A stretch of 64,000 bases of DNA from Setoptus koraiensis (taxonomy: Eukaryota; Arthropoda): assembly GCA_048013815.1 (NCBI GenBank), contig CM106585.1, forward strand, positions 5,642,001 to 5,706,000. Direction: 5' to 3'. Positions 33,497-45,999 of the stretch are shown piece after piece. Made by a program: the position numbers and the translations under genes. Each line of letters starts with the position of its first letter. The first letter of the stretch is position 1. The notes beneath the pieces are model-generated. The model was not told the origin of the DNA. It made no database searches and was given only the letters and a program-made list of their open reading frames with translations.

Positions 33497-36400
33497 TTAT
33501 ATCTCACTGGCTGAAGTTCTCCAATGTCCCCTCCCATTCGCTCTTGATCCTCCGTAAGTTGATGATGGGTGTTGGACTTGCATCGGGTTTAAGTTATTGT
33601 GACCATCCACAGCCATGGGATGTTGAAAGTTACCCATGGTGGATAAATGAGCCAGGCCGTTAGTTAAAAATCTATTAAGCTCATCCTGAGTATCAAATAT
33701 CATTACAGTAAATGGACTTCCTGGCACATGTACTCCAGCCCTGCAGTATATATTTATAAATGTGATTGAACGGACGTCAGTTTAAGGTTTCATAAAATTA
33801 TCGTAGGTTATACGGACTGAATTGTTAACTGGTTAAGTACTCACCACTTGATCTCAATCCTGTAGTCACCTGGCTCAGTAGGATCATATTTACATAGTAT
33901 TGTTCTGTCGCGTTGATTTTCACGTTGTGTCTCCATTCTGAATGCCCCTTTGGGACCGCGTATTCTCACAGTCAATTGTCCCGCTCCAGCCCCTCTTGTG
34001 TCACAGATGAACCGACTTTGATATAACGGCAAAACACCATGTTCAATTCCTGGTCCATATACGCGTACCTTGGATGCTTCTGGAGCACCGGATACTTTTA
34101 TGGTGAAAGGGCTTCGTGGTATATGAACATCGCCATACTTTATGGTTAGGTAGTGGCGACCAGACTCTTGTGGCTTGACGAACAGGATAAACGTGCCATC
34201 GCCTTGATCCAGAAGCTCACAAAAGGCGACTTTGTTTGGGCCATTGCACAAAGCTGTCAGTTCTCCAGGACCAGCACGTCTCGTATCTATGAATGTCTTG
34301 ATCTCTTTTCCTAGAACACCACCCTTAAGTCCATCACCGGTACATATCACCCTATTGGCATCGCAACTTGGTAATATATTGATCTTCAGTGGACAACCTC
34401 GAACTTGTTTACCATCCCATAAAACGTTCAACAAGTAGGTTCCTGCAATTGTAGGAGTGTAAATTGCTTTATAAACTTTGGCCTCTAAATGTACCACTTG
34501 AACATCTATATTGTTCTTGCTCCCGGTCAGTTTAACTACAGGACGACCACCGCCTGCTTCCGAACCATCGATAGTAAATTCTCCCTCTTCACCACACCTA
34601 GATCCCGCTAGACCGTGGCCTCTCAGAACAACTGTCGGGCACTCGCCGGATCCAAATTGTTTTCCTTGTTGAGACACTCCTTCTTCATTTGACATTGATG
34701 AAGTTGATTCTATTGGTGCTTGACTATTCACCATCGAATCGCTAATCAGGGATTTACCACTAGAGCTACTTGTGGACGGAAAAGCAATCATTGGTGACAT
34801 GGGCTCATTTATGGCGACGTCATTGTAAAATAATTTGATGAGATATATCTCATTCGCAGAAATAGCGTCTACATTGGTACACTTGGGTAACATTTTGTTA
34901 GATGGCGGGCAGGTATAAGTTAATCTATATCTGTGCAATACATATTGATCGACATGTAATGGGAATGAAATATCCGAATTTGTTTGAGAGACAGCTTCAG
35001 CTCGCAGCTTTCCTGGGCCACATTTAGATACGTCCAAAGTGATCTCTTTGGGCACATGAGGATCGTAATAGAACGCTCGTCTTTGAGGATTATCGCTCTT
35101 CTTGTTTATACTTGACAATTTATCCGTACCGCTCAAGAATTGAATCTTTGTCAGATCAACAACAGGGACAGAAAATGGACTGCCATGTACATGTACACCA
35201 TTCCAGTAGAGACTGAGATTTGCATAACCTATTTCCGTAGGCTTGTAATGCACCAAATAATTCCTAGTTTTTCTCTCTATCTTGGGAACAATTTCTCTAT
35301 CTCCACACTCGATACGTACTTTAAGTTGACCATCCTGCTGACTTTCCACTATAAATGAATTGTTTTCGTTTGAATTGGCCATTTTCAATCCGTCGCCAGT
35401 TGCTCTGACTTGACCTGCGAGATCCTGAGCGATAAACGTGATGGGACTTCCAGGCACCTCATATCCACTGAAAGTGATTGATATTTTGTATTTTCCTGGT
35501 GCTGTTGGAGTGAAACTGATAACTTCTCCCTGATCTTTGTTGTCCATGGATCGGACATCAATGGGTAAGTTTTTGCCCACAGGACTTGTGATGGTGACAT
35601 CTAGTTCTCCATAACCAGCATTACGTCGATCTAAATTGAATTGAATTCTTTCGTTAACTGGGTAAACTATTGATTTGACATCCGAAATCATGATGCTTGA
35701 TACATCAAAGGCTTCGCTCCTGTAAGATGTTAAGAAATTGCATGAATTGATTAGATCTAAAATACTTCGAAATAGAACTGGATGGCACCGAGACATCAAA
35801 AGTCTCTAATGTAGGGACGTCATAAGAACTGATTAAACTAAATTTCGAATTTCTAATACAGTATTTTTGCTCAACCTAACTCTATCAAAGACACACATTT
35901 ATATTATTACTAAGAGGGAAGGCAACACTTCTGGTGTTAAGTCGTCAAGTAGTCATTCTGACCGTTACTTCACTTTTTAAAGCCATTAGTTAAGTTGATT
36001 AGGTAACTATCTCAGTATGATAGGCAAAGTAAATTGGCCTGTGTAAATGACCTCGTCCAGTCAGTGAACTAGCGGATATTTTCTTTCTGCGCTCACGATG
36101 TTGTCCTATTTACACTATTACTTGATCACTTATCATATAATGAGCTATAGTTTGTCGATATCATTCATCACAATTAGATTAATCCCGCACTTAATATTAT
36201 ATTAGGCTCACATTGAGCTTAGAAATGGTGCTTTTTCTCTTCATTATATTGCCATTGTAGTAAGTGTTAATGTGACTAATCTATTTATTTATACTGTTGA
36301 TTACTTTTCGCTTACCTGTAAGGTGATTCCGACACTTGTTTTCCCATATAAAGGACTTCTATCCGATGTGATCCTAAAGTAAAATATTTGAAATAGAATC

Positions 36401-39400
36401 GGAGTCAAAATATTGTCGAAGCAAGATAGTTCAAGTTTGAAACTGAAAAAGGTATTCTCATCCCATGACAAAAGGATATATTGCGATAGTTTAGTTTCCG
36501 TGTTAAGCGAACATTGCAAAATCCCTGTCCCAAACTGGATAAAATAGTCCATCCCAGTTTGTTGTCAAGGAGTCATTACTTACCAACTCTTTCGGGTGTC
36601 CATTCAGCTAGTAAATTGCCGTCTTGTTGAATATAGCACTGAACATCAACTGGTGAATTGTTTGGATCGGTTATAATGATGTCAAAATCTTTGGCTTGAG
36701 CATAACCACCTGTTTCGATCACAAACGCCCCACTGCGGCCTACCGGCGATGATTTGAGACTTGTGCCATGAACTGTTATATTTTCGCTAGATTGATGTGT
36801 GTCATCGACTTGAGACTGAGGAATATTACTCTTACTGTTTGATTTTTTTATGTCAACTATAAGGGGTGAAACACTTATTGGATGTCCATGGCACCTTAGA
36901 TCTATAGTGTGTGTACCAGCCACTAACGGAATGAAACTGACATTATAAATGTTATCTGTTATTTCGCTCATGATATGCTCCAAGACCTTCTGCTGTTGAC
37001 TATTCGACGCACTAGGACCAGATATGCTGATATCGAGTTTAATCTTGCCAGCCCGACTCGCGTCAATCTTAATATTATGTTGCCTGCCTACTAATCCCTC
37101 ATTTTGGCAAGCAACACGAATTTGGTTCGGATCACAGACTTCGATGTAGTAGTATTTAAGAATTCGTTGGGTAGTCTTATCATATACTTCAATTGTGTGC
37201 GAACCTAATATTCATAAATGTGTGAGTAGCAAGACAGATACCATTAATTATTATGTGCGAAGTCATAAACTAAATAAACGACTTTTCTCTCTTTCAATCT
37301 CGTTAATTGAATGGCTAGTTGGTCTCGTGAGTCGTTCGGGCAATCAGAAATTCAAGTAAGCGACAAACAGCAACAAACAGCTAATTCGTTCTACTTATGT
37401 CTATGCTAGCTTAAAACGATAGGGTAGGTAGGCGCCGGGCAGCAGCGTGTGGCCAATTTTTTGATATCTGTTCGATGATTCGCTTAAATAAAGAATCTTC
37501 TTATACTATAAGACTTATAGTCACGGTTACTAAATCGTAAGCTCACGTTTCGGCTTTTTTAACAGCAAGTTCATGATGAGTGCTAGTCTGGCACAATTGT
37601 TTTGCACCATCACTCATGAACAGAAGTTGTTGGTCAAAGCTGATATAGAAATCCATCAGTTGATTGTGCCCTCAAGTAAATAACCTCGTCATGACAATGT
37701 GTTTATGTATAATTCATAATCCCGTAGAATGGTGGAACACTCTGCACTGTAGAGTATCAATCATTTGCAGTACAGTTTACCGAAAGCAATCTCAGTAATG
37801 AAGCCGCAATTGTTGCTGATCATTTCAAAATTCGAGACAACAATCCAGCTTCAAGCTAACGAGTCTTCTTCTATGCATGACTAAAAAAATTTCACATGGC
37901 GAATATATTTCTCTATCACATTAATTCCTTCAAGCTGCTAGATAATCACAATTCAAACTATATACGTTAGAAAGAATTTTCTCTTAACAATTAACTCAGT
38001 GACCCTTTGCTCATTGCAGCTAAATATAATTAACTTCTTTAAAAAGGAACTTACCGATATCCTCTGGTTGGTATTCAATTCGTGATTTCGTTATTGTTTG
38101 TCCATTATTGTCTGTTGAACTAGCTTGCTGCACAGTGTATTGAACATCTTCATTGGTAGGACTTAAGATCTTAATGAAGTATCGTGAGTCATTTACAATA
38201 CCTGGTTCTAGATAGACTACATTGGATATTCCCACGATACCAGAAGCGTATTCTTTTTGCACGTCAAGTTGCTTATTTTTAGAAGATACGATATTATTTT
38301 GAGCCTTGCTTGAATTGTCGAGGGTCAGTTCTGCTAGATTCGAGTTAATATCTTTAGATGATGTAGCTGCTTCGTCGAATATGTCTACTCTGAATGGCGA
38401 ATCAGGCACTTCTTCATCATTGAACGTTATCTCGACGAAATGTGTCAGTTTGTCGCGGGGGATAAAAGTTACATTATATAAACCTCGACTTTTCATCAAA
38501 ACTTCTGCCTTGACAGAAGATTTCTCAGTGGTAACAACTAATTCGAGTATACCTTCCCCAGCTTTAGAGGCGTCGACTTGAAAGGTAACAGGATGATTCA
38601 GGTAGCCTATTGGTTGCTTACTTTCTAGTAGAGTTTTATGACTTGGTTTAGCTGACTCGCCAAAATCGACCTCCACTTTTTTCACATCATATACATTACA
38701 TGTTATTGGACAACCGGGAACCAGTTCGTTACCTACCATAGCGGTAATTTGATGCGGGCCAATATCTATAGGGACAAAACTTATACCGAATGCAGATTTC
38801 GGAGTACCAGTTTTAGGATCCTTACTTCGAATAATCTCAACATTCGCTTTAGTCTGGCGATTAGTTGGGCTTACTATGTTGACTATACATTCTTTTTCAT
38901 CCAAAATGTTTCCAGTCTGCTTCCTATTAATTCCTTGGCCAACATAGTCGATACTGAACTGAACTAAATGGTTGACTGGCACGGTCTTGAGTTGAGCAAT
39001 ACCAGATATCTGCGATTGGGAAGCATTAGAAACTCTTATTTTGTATGGGCTTCCTGGGACGGGTTGACCATTGAATTTGACACTCAGGAAGTGATCCGTT
39101 GCCTCAAAAGGTTTGAAGTTCACTCTAAATGCTGCATTACCTTCGGATTGAACATAGTTTGGCACATTTCTCCCGTTGGCACATACAATAATTTCCAAGT
39201 TTCCACTGCCTGCTTGCGATGCGTCAATAAAAAAATATACCGGATGACCCAGAACGCCATCATTCACTTCTGACACTTTGACTTTGGTGTGATCATAAGC
39301 TTGTAATGAGAATGGGAATAAATTTGTAATTTCTGAGAGACTAGACTTAACTAACTTATGGTTTCGTGAGACATCAACTAAATAATCTCCCACCAGTTTG

Positions 39401-41664
39401 GGTACAAACTCCACTTTGTACGTCGTAGTCAAGCTGCTGTCGCCAAGTCTATGACTTTCTTCGCTGACAGATTTTGACATCGCAAAGTCTACTGGTTTTT
39501 GATCTGGAGTCAGAATGGTAATGTCATCTTTGTTGAAAACATCATTTGTATCTAGGAAGAACTCTACTCTTGAGCCGACGAGTAGCCTCTCTTCTTTTCT
39601 GATGTTTATTGATGGACTTTCCTTATTTTTTGAAGATGACATTTGGTCGTTCATGGGCAGTAAGGCAGCATTATTCGGGGTATTAGACTTCTCCAAACCA
39701 ATCATTTGACACACAATTGGTATTTTAGGTATTTTTTCTTTGTTGAATAGGATTTCTATTATATGGTTGGCCATTTCCACCGGCGTGAAAGATATAGAAT
39801 AAACACATGTTGTATCGGGCCTTTGCTTCTTCTGTTTAGAATCGATATCGTCCGGGTAGATTAACTTGACAAAATTAGGAACACTTTTGCGATTAGCTGT
39901 GACTACAATCTCCATAACTCCAGGACCAGCATTTGAAGCATCTACGATGAAGGTTTGTTCTTTGCCCAACTCTATTTCTTTTGGAACTTTTTTGACTTTG
40001 ATCGCATCAATATTGTACGACTTGCACCTATATGGAGTGTTAGGCAATTGAAGTCCTTTATAATGCAAGTAGATTAGATATTCGCCGACTGATTTTGTCA
40101 TATATTCCACACGAGCAGTGATAATATTTCCGTTCACGGCTGATGATTTTTCGCGACTTATAGTAGGTGGAACTAACAAGCCTTGAGGGTCCTCTATCTT
40201 GACAACAAGATCATTGTTATCATTCGACAGATTAGATACATAGAATGAGCTCTTTTCGTTTAATTTGGCATATTTACAACCTGCTCCTATTACAGTTAGC
40301 TGGTCCGCTCTACTAGCCATAGAAATATTTTCTGACAAGTTCTCACGAGTTATACTGTTGTTATTGTTTGTGATTGGTGATTTCGGACTATTGCTTATGT
40401 CCCTGCTGAGAGGCTGATGAGCTATGTGAGCTGACTTTACCGGCACCATAAACGGATTTCCCAACACAGGCTGTCCGTTGAATGTTATATTAACTTGGTG
40501 ATCGTCCGCCTGCTTTGGCACGAAAATCACTTCAAATATGGCACCTCCCAATGGGTTCACTTTCGTTAGTATATTTTGTCCATCTGAGCAGCTTGTGACG
40601 CTTATCTCAAGAGAACCTTCACCAGCGTGACTGGCGTTAATTGAAAAATTGACAGGTTTGTCCACTTGGGCACCAAGGCCAAATTCAGTGGTCACCAATA
40701 CTTTTGACGCATCGTAAGCTTTCGAAGCAAACGGTGACTCTGGCAGATGTTCGTTCATGTATAGAACTTGTATGCTGTATTGGCCCACCTCAACAGGTGT
40801 GAATTCGCACCAAATACTATCTGATGATTGTTGGCCTGATTCGGTGCCACTGTTAGTCCTGTTAGCCGATTCTAGTGTTCCGACATCATGAGGTATTAAT
40901 TTGTTACTTGGTGAGTTAATGATTACTTGTAGATTGGAAGTGATATTTGGTTTTTTTGTCTGATTGTTAATGTCGCCAGCTAGTTTCGTGGAATATATTC
41001 TGAATTTAGCTCTTTTGCCTATTTTTATAAGATTTATGCTTGAGGTGTCAATATGAAGGTACGGGTGATTGGCATCGATTTTTTGAATGTCAACAACAAA
41101 CGGACAACCGATGACATTTTGTCCATTGAACTTGATATCAACAATGTGGGGCACGCATTCCTCGGGCAAAAAATTAACAATACATTTACCATTGTCTAAC
41201 ACTCGCACCTGATTTGGTATTTCGCCCTCGTTGACGGCAATCTCTAATTGACCCTCGCCGGCCTCTGAGGCATCCACATTGAATTCGTAGTGTTCGTTGA
41301 TGTAACAGCGACGCGCGGCGCCAATGATGAGAACCTTACTTAAGTCGTAAGCTTTCGCTATAAATCTGGTGCTGAGATGTGGCTGATCTATGATGTCCAC
41401 CTCTATTGTGTAGACGCCCACAATGGGCGCCGTTAAATAAACCCTGAACTGTCCCGGCTCGGGCAACTCAACGGTGCGCTTCTGTATGGAGGCCTCGAGA
41501 GGCGACTGGCCGAGACCGGCGCTGGTGAGCAGGGGGTTTGTGATGTTGATGAGCAGTTGTTGGAGCTTGAGTCCGGGGTAAATGATATCAAACGATTGCG
41601 CCTGGTTGACGGGAAACGAGTCCAGAGTTTGGACGCGCAACGGGCCCTTGCTGATGGTGGCCAT
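33497..41664 (-). CDS. jbug: Filamin-repeat actin cross-linker, jitterbug-like, no ABD in window
   Basis: CDS as I splice it: complement(33497..33740, 33845..35719, 36316..36373, 36584..37204, 38055..41664), about 2135 aa, frame kept through four GT-AG introns. I count about 19 filamin Ig repeats of ~95-110 residues. Even-numbered ones in the first half carry the classic AGEGxLEI and FNGxxVxGxPF motifs; odd-numbered ones are more degenerate. The C-terminus, with VYGPGIEHG, RFICDTRGAGAGQLTV, YDPTEPGDYRIEIKW and VPGSPFTVMIFDTQDEL, is as I remember it in insect jitterbug. Such proteins organise cortical actin. The start at 41664 (10th codon of a frame open from 41691) has the better context, GCCATGG. 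No calponin-homology domains precede it, so this is either a short isoform or the actin-binding exons lie further right. Filamin family is certain; the jitterbug call is probable. Confidence 0.85.
37205..38054 (-). other. Long intron of the filamin-repeat gene
   Basis: 850-bp phase-1 intron, the longest in this gene, between exons 1 and 2 (transcript order). Donor GTAAGT at 38054-38049, acceptor TATTAG ending at 37205. Nothing else recognised in it. Confidence 0.7.
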
Positions 41665-41925
41665 GGCCCGGCTCGATGTCGCATATATCAATATATACTA
41701 TATCTATGTATGAATCTATTTTAGTGGAGTGTGGACGAAACAAATCACTGATCGTGCAAGCTGTAATATTTACTACTATATTTTTGGAAACGACCTGGTG
41801 ACGCCGTTGGCGGCTGATTGGTGGTGACGCAACAACAGTTTTAACGGGCCGAGCGGTGATTTGCAACAGTGTGCATCATGGGAATGTCCTATCGGAATAT
41901 CGCCTGTCCGACGGACTGCGTGCCA

Positions 41926-42200
41926 GTAATATGCCGATAATACGCCAATAATATGCCTGTAATATGCCTGTAATATGTCGATAATATGTGAATAATTTGT
42001 GAATAGTGTGTGAATCGTGTGTGAACCGTGTGTGAATAATAGGTGAACAATGTGCCTGCAACGGGCCGATAATACGCCACGATGTGCCAGTAATATGTGG
42101 GCACGAGGATAATCCAGTTGGGGCCAGGTATTGTGAGATATTGTGAGATATTTTGAGATTTCGTGAGATATTGCTGGATATTGCTGAATGTTGCTGAATG
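41926..42200. repeat. Degenerate 8-15 bp minisatellites upstream of the filamin gene
   Basis: Successive blocks: TAATATGCCTG-like units (41926-41990), GTGTGTGAATC/AACC units (41995-42035), GTGAGATATT units (42130-42175) and GCTGAATGTT units (42180-42205). Confidence 0.65.
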
Positions 42201-44730
42201 TTGCTGTCGTGCTGGCTCGATCGAACTGCTGGTGCTACAAGTGGCCGCTGCTGCCGAGTTGTGTGTACATCTTCTGTTGTTTGCCTGTTGCCATGCACAA
42301 ACACAAAGGTGCGACGACGATAATTAATTAGCGATAATAATAACGAAACGCTGCAAATGCATAACAAGCGCGCTGGCGTGTTCAGTTTATTGGGCACACA
42401 TTGTTGCTGGTTGCAACAACAAATTCGCTTCTGATGGAACCAGCGCTATTGTTTCGTCGCTTGTTCTTCTGGTGGTTCGTTGATACACAACGCTGCTCAT
42501 AAGCAACTGTACAACTGGCAGATAATGAGTGTGTGTGCAACTAAATACTATATTGGAGGACGGACCAACAGAACGTTACCCATGGAATCGAACAAACACA
42601 CTCACTGCAATACACTCACTGTATGTTATGCACACACACACACACTCAGCGGCCGCAACACACACACACACACACAGTTCGCAGCGAGAATTGGGCAACA
42701 ATATTGGGGGACACACTTGTTGCCTGACCCTGTGTGTGCGCACACACTTGGCACAGGCTCGCCACTGGCTGTCGACCCCTGTGTGTTTGGCAAGCAGTGT
42801 TTGCTGCAGCAACGGCGCTGCCCGATGGTACGCAGAAAATAAAACTGTGCTTCTGTGTGTCATGCACATTGCATGGCAAGATTGCTGCTGCTGCTGCTGT
42901 GCCGCTGCTGCTTCTGCTGCCGTGTATCATGCAGCCTGTATCATACAGGCTGTATGGCGGCAGTTCGATGCGCGCCTGGCCTGCGACTCGCAGACTGCGA
43001 GCGTGCGTCGTCGTCGCTCTGTGTCGACTCTTTACAGAGTCTGCACTACAGAGTCTGTACGACAGGATCCGCAGTATAGACTCGACAGTATAGAGAGTCC
43101 ATGCGAAGGAGTCGAACTTTTGCGCAGTCCGACTCGCTTTGACACACACATACACAGGTAGTTCGCTCATGCAGAATGTTCGCAGAGGCTCGCTCCGAAT
43201 CTCGCTCCGAATCTCGCTTCCAGGTAGCCTGCAGAAATGCCCAAATAGACGCACAGCGAACTCGCTGGCGACCGACGAACTAGAGCCAAAGATAGGATAT
43301 TAAGTAATTAAGGATGCAAAAAACAAGTTATATTTGCACACACACATAGTTTAGCTGCGCATAAACACACACAAATGTTTCTATTCGCTCGATAGTTTGC
43401 AATTGATTAATATCATATTGCCGGCTGCATCAGCGCTGGCCGGACAAAATACGCTGACACAATCATGGCATGCATCAGCCGGCGAGTAGATTGAGTGAAG
43501 AACTGGGAGCCCTTCGGCCAACTCAGTTCGGCCAACTTTGCTCCGCGTCCAGCGGCCATGAGACACTTGCGGCTGTGCGAGATTCGCAACTTGGAGTCTA
43601 TCACATCAAGTTAAGACTAACATCATGTAATATATGATGGTGTTATAAATATTTACGTATTTTTCGGCTATAATTTAGACTAGCGAACACCGGTTCTCTC
43701 TGCGACAAATAGACCGGCCCGGTCCGGTTCGGTTCGGCAAGTCGACGCACATGACTCTTTTTCGCCTGTCATCCACTTGTTGCTTCCAGCATCGGCAGCA
43801 TCAGCAGCATCGGCAGCGTCAGCCAGGCCGCCACCAATTAATATCATTGTCGCTATCAGCCAGAATGGGCGGAATAATTAAATGGCACCACAACCACTAA
43901 TCAATCTGCTATTTGTAAGCTGCTGTAATAGCTGTCCGCTGCGGCAGCAGCTTCATCTAATGAGAATATGATGCCACTATCGAACAAATGTAGTTCGCAA
44001 CATGAAGTGAAATTCGATGCGCCAAGCGAAGCGTTCGGCAGCTTGCCACCGAATGCCATCGAGATGCCGGCTAGTCCGGGCTAGCGATGCCCTCGACAGA
44101 CATGATACGTGGCCACAGACGGTGGCCCTTATATGGTTGTCTTCTTTTTTCCAAGTGTTTATCTTTCTCTCGCTCGCCCTCTTACTGGCCGTGTCCGCCT
44201 ATCACTATCTTGATCATCATTGCTTGTTGTTGTTGTCGTCGCAGTCGTGATCAATTTGCTTCCAACGAACGCCATACACATTCTTCTCATCATCACATAC
44301 ATGTATAAATGAATTGAATATACAAACATTGACCACTAACAGCAAACCAGCAGCAACTGTACACACACACACACAAGTAGATGTGAGAATCCAACAACAA
44401 GTAGATAGCTTTTGTTGCTCAATATTACGATTACTATTACTGCTAATAGCATGATTGCCTCGCAGACTACTATCAGTTATATATGGAAAAGTTTAAAAAA
44501 GCAGATGAAAGCTCACTTGGGCTACTAATGTATCAGCTACATCGGCATTTTGTTCAAAATTATGATGCTTCGCGATAGTACAAGTGTTGTTGCTGTTGTT
44601 GTTGTCTATAGGCAACCATTGATTCGACCATATGTTTATTATAATCTTTCCATGATAAGCGAGATGATGAATTAAGATCAAATATATATAAATATAATCG
44701 AGTTTTCTGCATCACCAAAACAGGATTGAG

Positions 44731-44731
<1 letters not shown>

Positions 44732-44805
<74 letters not shown>

Positions 44806-44821
44806 TGTGAGTGTGTGTGTG
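44732..44821. repeat. (GT)n microsatellite, about 90 bp
   Basis: About 45 GT units with two GAGT interruptions near the right end; the longest dinucleotide run in the window. Confidence 0.93.
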
Positions 44822-45449
44822 AATGGATGAAAATAATGATCGAGGACTAGATAAAGATTGCAAGCCTACAATATATTAACTTGCATGACTGTGCTGGTGT
44901 GTGAGTGTAAGCTTGAACGACTCGTCCAATCAAATCACCTTCAGAGATATATAACTGACTGTTAGAATTGTTTATGCCGTCACTATAATGGTGTCAGCTA
45001 ATGGCCTCCAAAATGTACATCTTGCCAAGCTCACATCTTGCCTGGATGTGTGAGTGTTAGTGTGTCATTATGCAATGTTTGTTCATACTTCTGCCTGTTT
45101 GACAGGTCTCGTTTGTACCGCTGCATTAGGATAGATAGAATCACGCGATCCATTGTTGGTTTGTTGTTTGGTTGCTCTCACCGCTCCTGCTGATGTAGTT
45201 GTTGTAGCTGTAGTTGATGTTGTTGTTGTTGCTGTATCATCACACACAATCAGATAATGTGTGCAGATAATTAGCGTTTCCTTTGTTAATTGTACCACTT
45301 TCTCGGCTTGTCAGGCACAGGTATAATCTAATTTTGCGATCAAACGAAAGTTAAACGCATTATGTATTGAAATGAATTTATTTATCATTCTATCTAGCTC
45401 GTTTGATGCTTAGATGATTCAGACAATTATATTATAGATTAGTGTAACA

Positions 45450-45505
45450 ACAACAAAAACAAATTAAGTAGCAACAAAAACAAATTAAGTAGCAATAAAA
45501 ACAAT
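45450..45505. repeat. 21-bp tandem repeat, unit with ACAAATTAAGTAGCAAC
   Basis: About two and a half copies of an A-rich 21-bp unit. Confidence 0.75.
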
Positions 45506-45681
45506 CATTTATCTTATAATAAAACACATGAGCGCTGGACAGTGAGACTAGGTTCGTTCGCCCGTCGGATGCGAGTAAACGAGGCCGGGTTTGGGCCCAT
45601 TCTGCTTGGCTACCCGGCCTAACAACGAAGAGCAAAACGAGAAGACAGCTAAATCTACCTTGGGCACCCAGGTCGTCGTGG

Positions 45682-45734
45682 CTACCCAAGTGGTGTCTCT
45701 AATCGTGTGCCGATTAGAGACACCCTTTGGGTAG
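45682..45734. repeat. 53-nt near-perfect hairpin
   Basis: Arms 45682-45705 and 45711-45734 (24 bp each) are complementary except for two positions, around a 5-nt loop. It directly abuts the inverted-repeat element at 45737. A smaller 9-bp hairpin (AGGCCGGGT at 45592-45600 with ACCCGGCCT at 45612-45620) lies just to the left. Confidence 0.85.
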
Positions 45735-45736
45735 TA

Positions 45737-45964
45737 CCGGACAAAAACGTCTCCAAAAACGTTTTGGGAACGTACGATTGCTTGATAGGATGATTAACCA
45801 ACCTAGATGGCGTAATCCGTGGCATTGTTGCCACAGTCCTATGGTAAGGTACAATTGGTCGGCAGTTTGATTAACTGACGAGATTCACCAACCAGAGGAA
45901 AGGCACAACAATCTGCCAAGCAATCGCACGTCACCAAAACTTTTCTGGGGACGTTATTGTCCGG
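45737..45964. mobile_element. MITE-like element with 48-bp terminal inverted repeats
   Basis: Left arm 45737-45784 and right arm 45917-45964 are inverted copies with 41 of 48 positions matching by eye, enclosing 132 bp with no coding capacity. Outer ends begin CCGGACAA. The right end lies 36 bp from the AGPAT-type gene's stop codon, so the element is probably inside that gene's 3' UTR. No target-site duplication is clear. Size and structure fit a miniature inverted-repeat transposable element, but a local inverted duplication is possible. Confidence 0.6.
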
Positions 45965-45999
45965 AGAATCGTCTACCACCTAACACAAGAATGGTGCTA

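Larger units (their letters stand above)
41692..45360. other. Intergenic, repeat-rich, partly GC-rich
   Basis: Upstream of the filamin-repeat gene. 41.9-42.2 kb is a patchwork of degenerate 12-bp TAATATGCCTG-like and GTGTGTGAATC-like units and GAGATATT(G/T)T units, which explains a repetitive 173-codon minus-strand frame there. CA runs lie at 42631-42676 and a (GT)n at 44732-44821. No coding exon recognised; calponin-homology exons of the filamin gene were looked for and not found. Confidence 0.5.

Noticed and set aside
36301-36552. 83-codon frame treated as its own gene
   Set aside because: Only its last part is coding: a 58-bp exon (36316-36373) of the filamin-repeat gene read in another frame.
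41876-42397. 173-codon minus-strand frame upstream of the filamin gene
   Set aside because: Tyr/His/Ile/Thr repeats mirror the 12-bp DNA repeat; no N-terminal actin-binding domain features.
45737-45964. Intact DNA transposon
   Set aside because: The interior is only 132 bp and has no transposase; only a non-autonomous or fold-back origin is possible.
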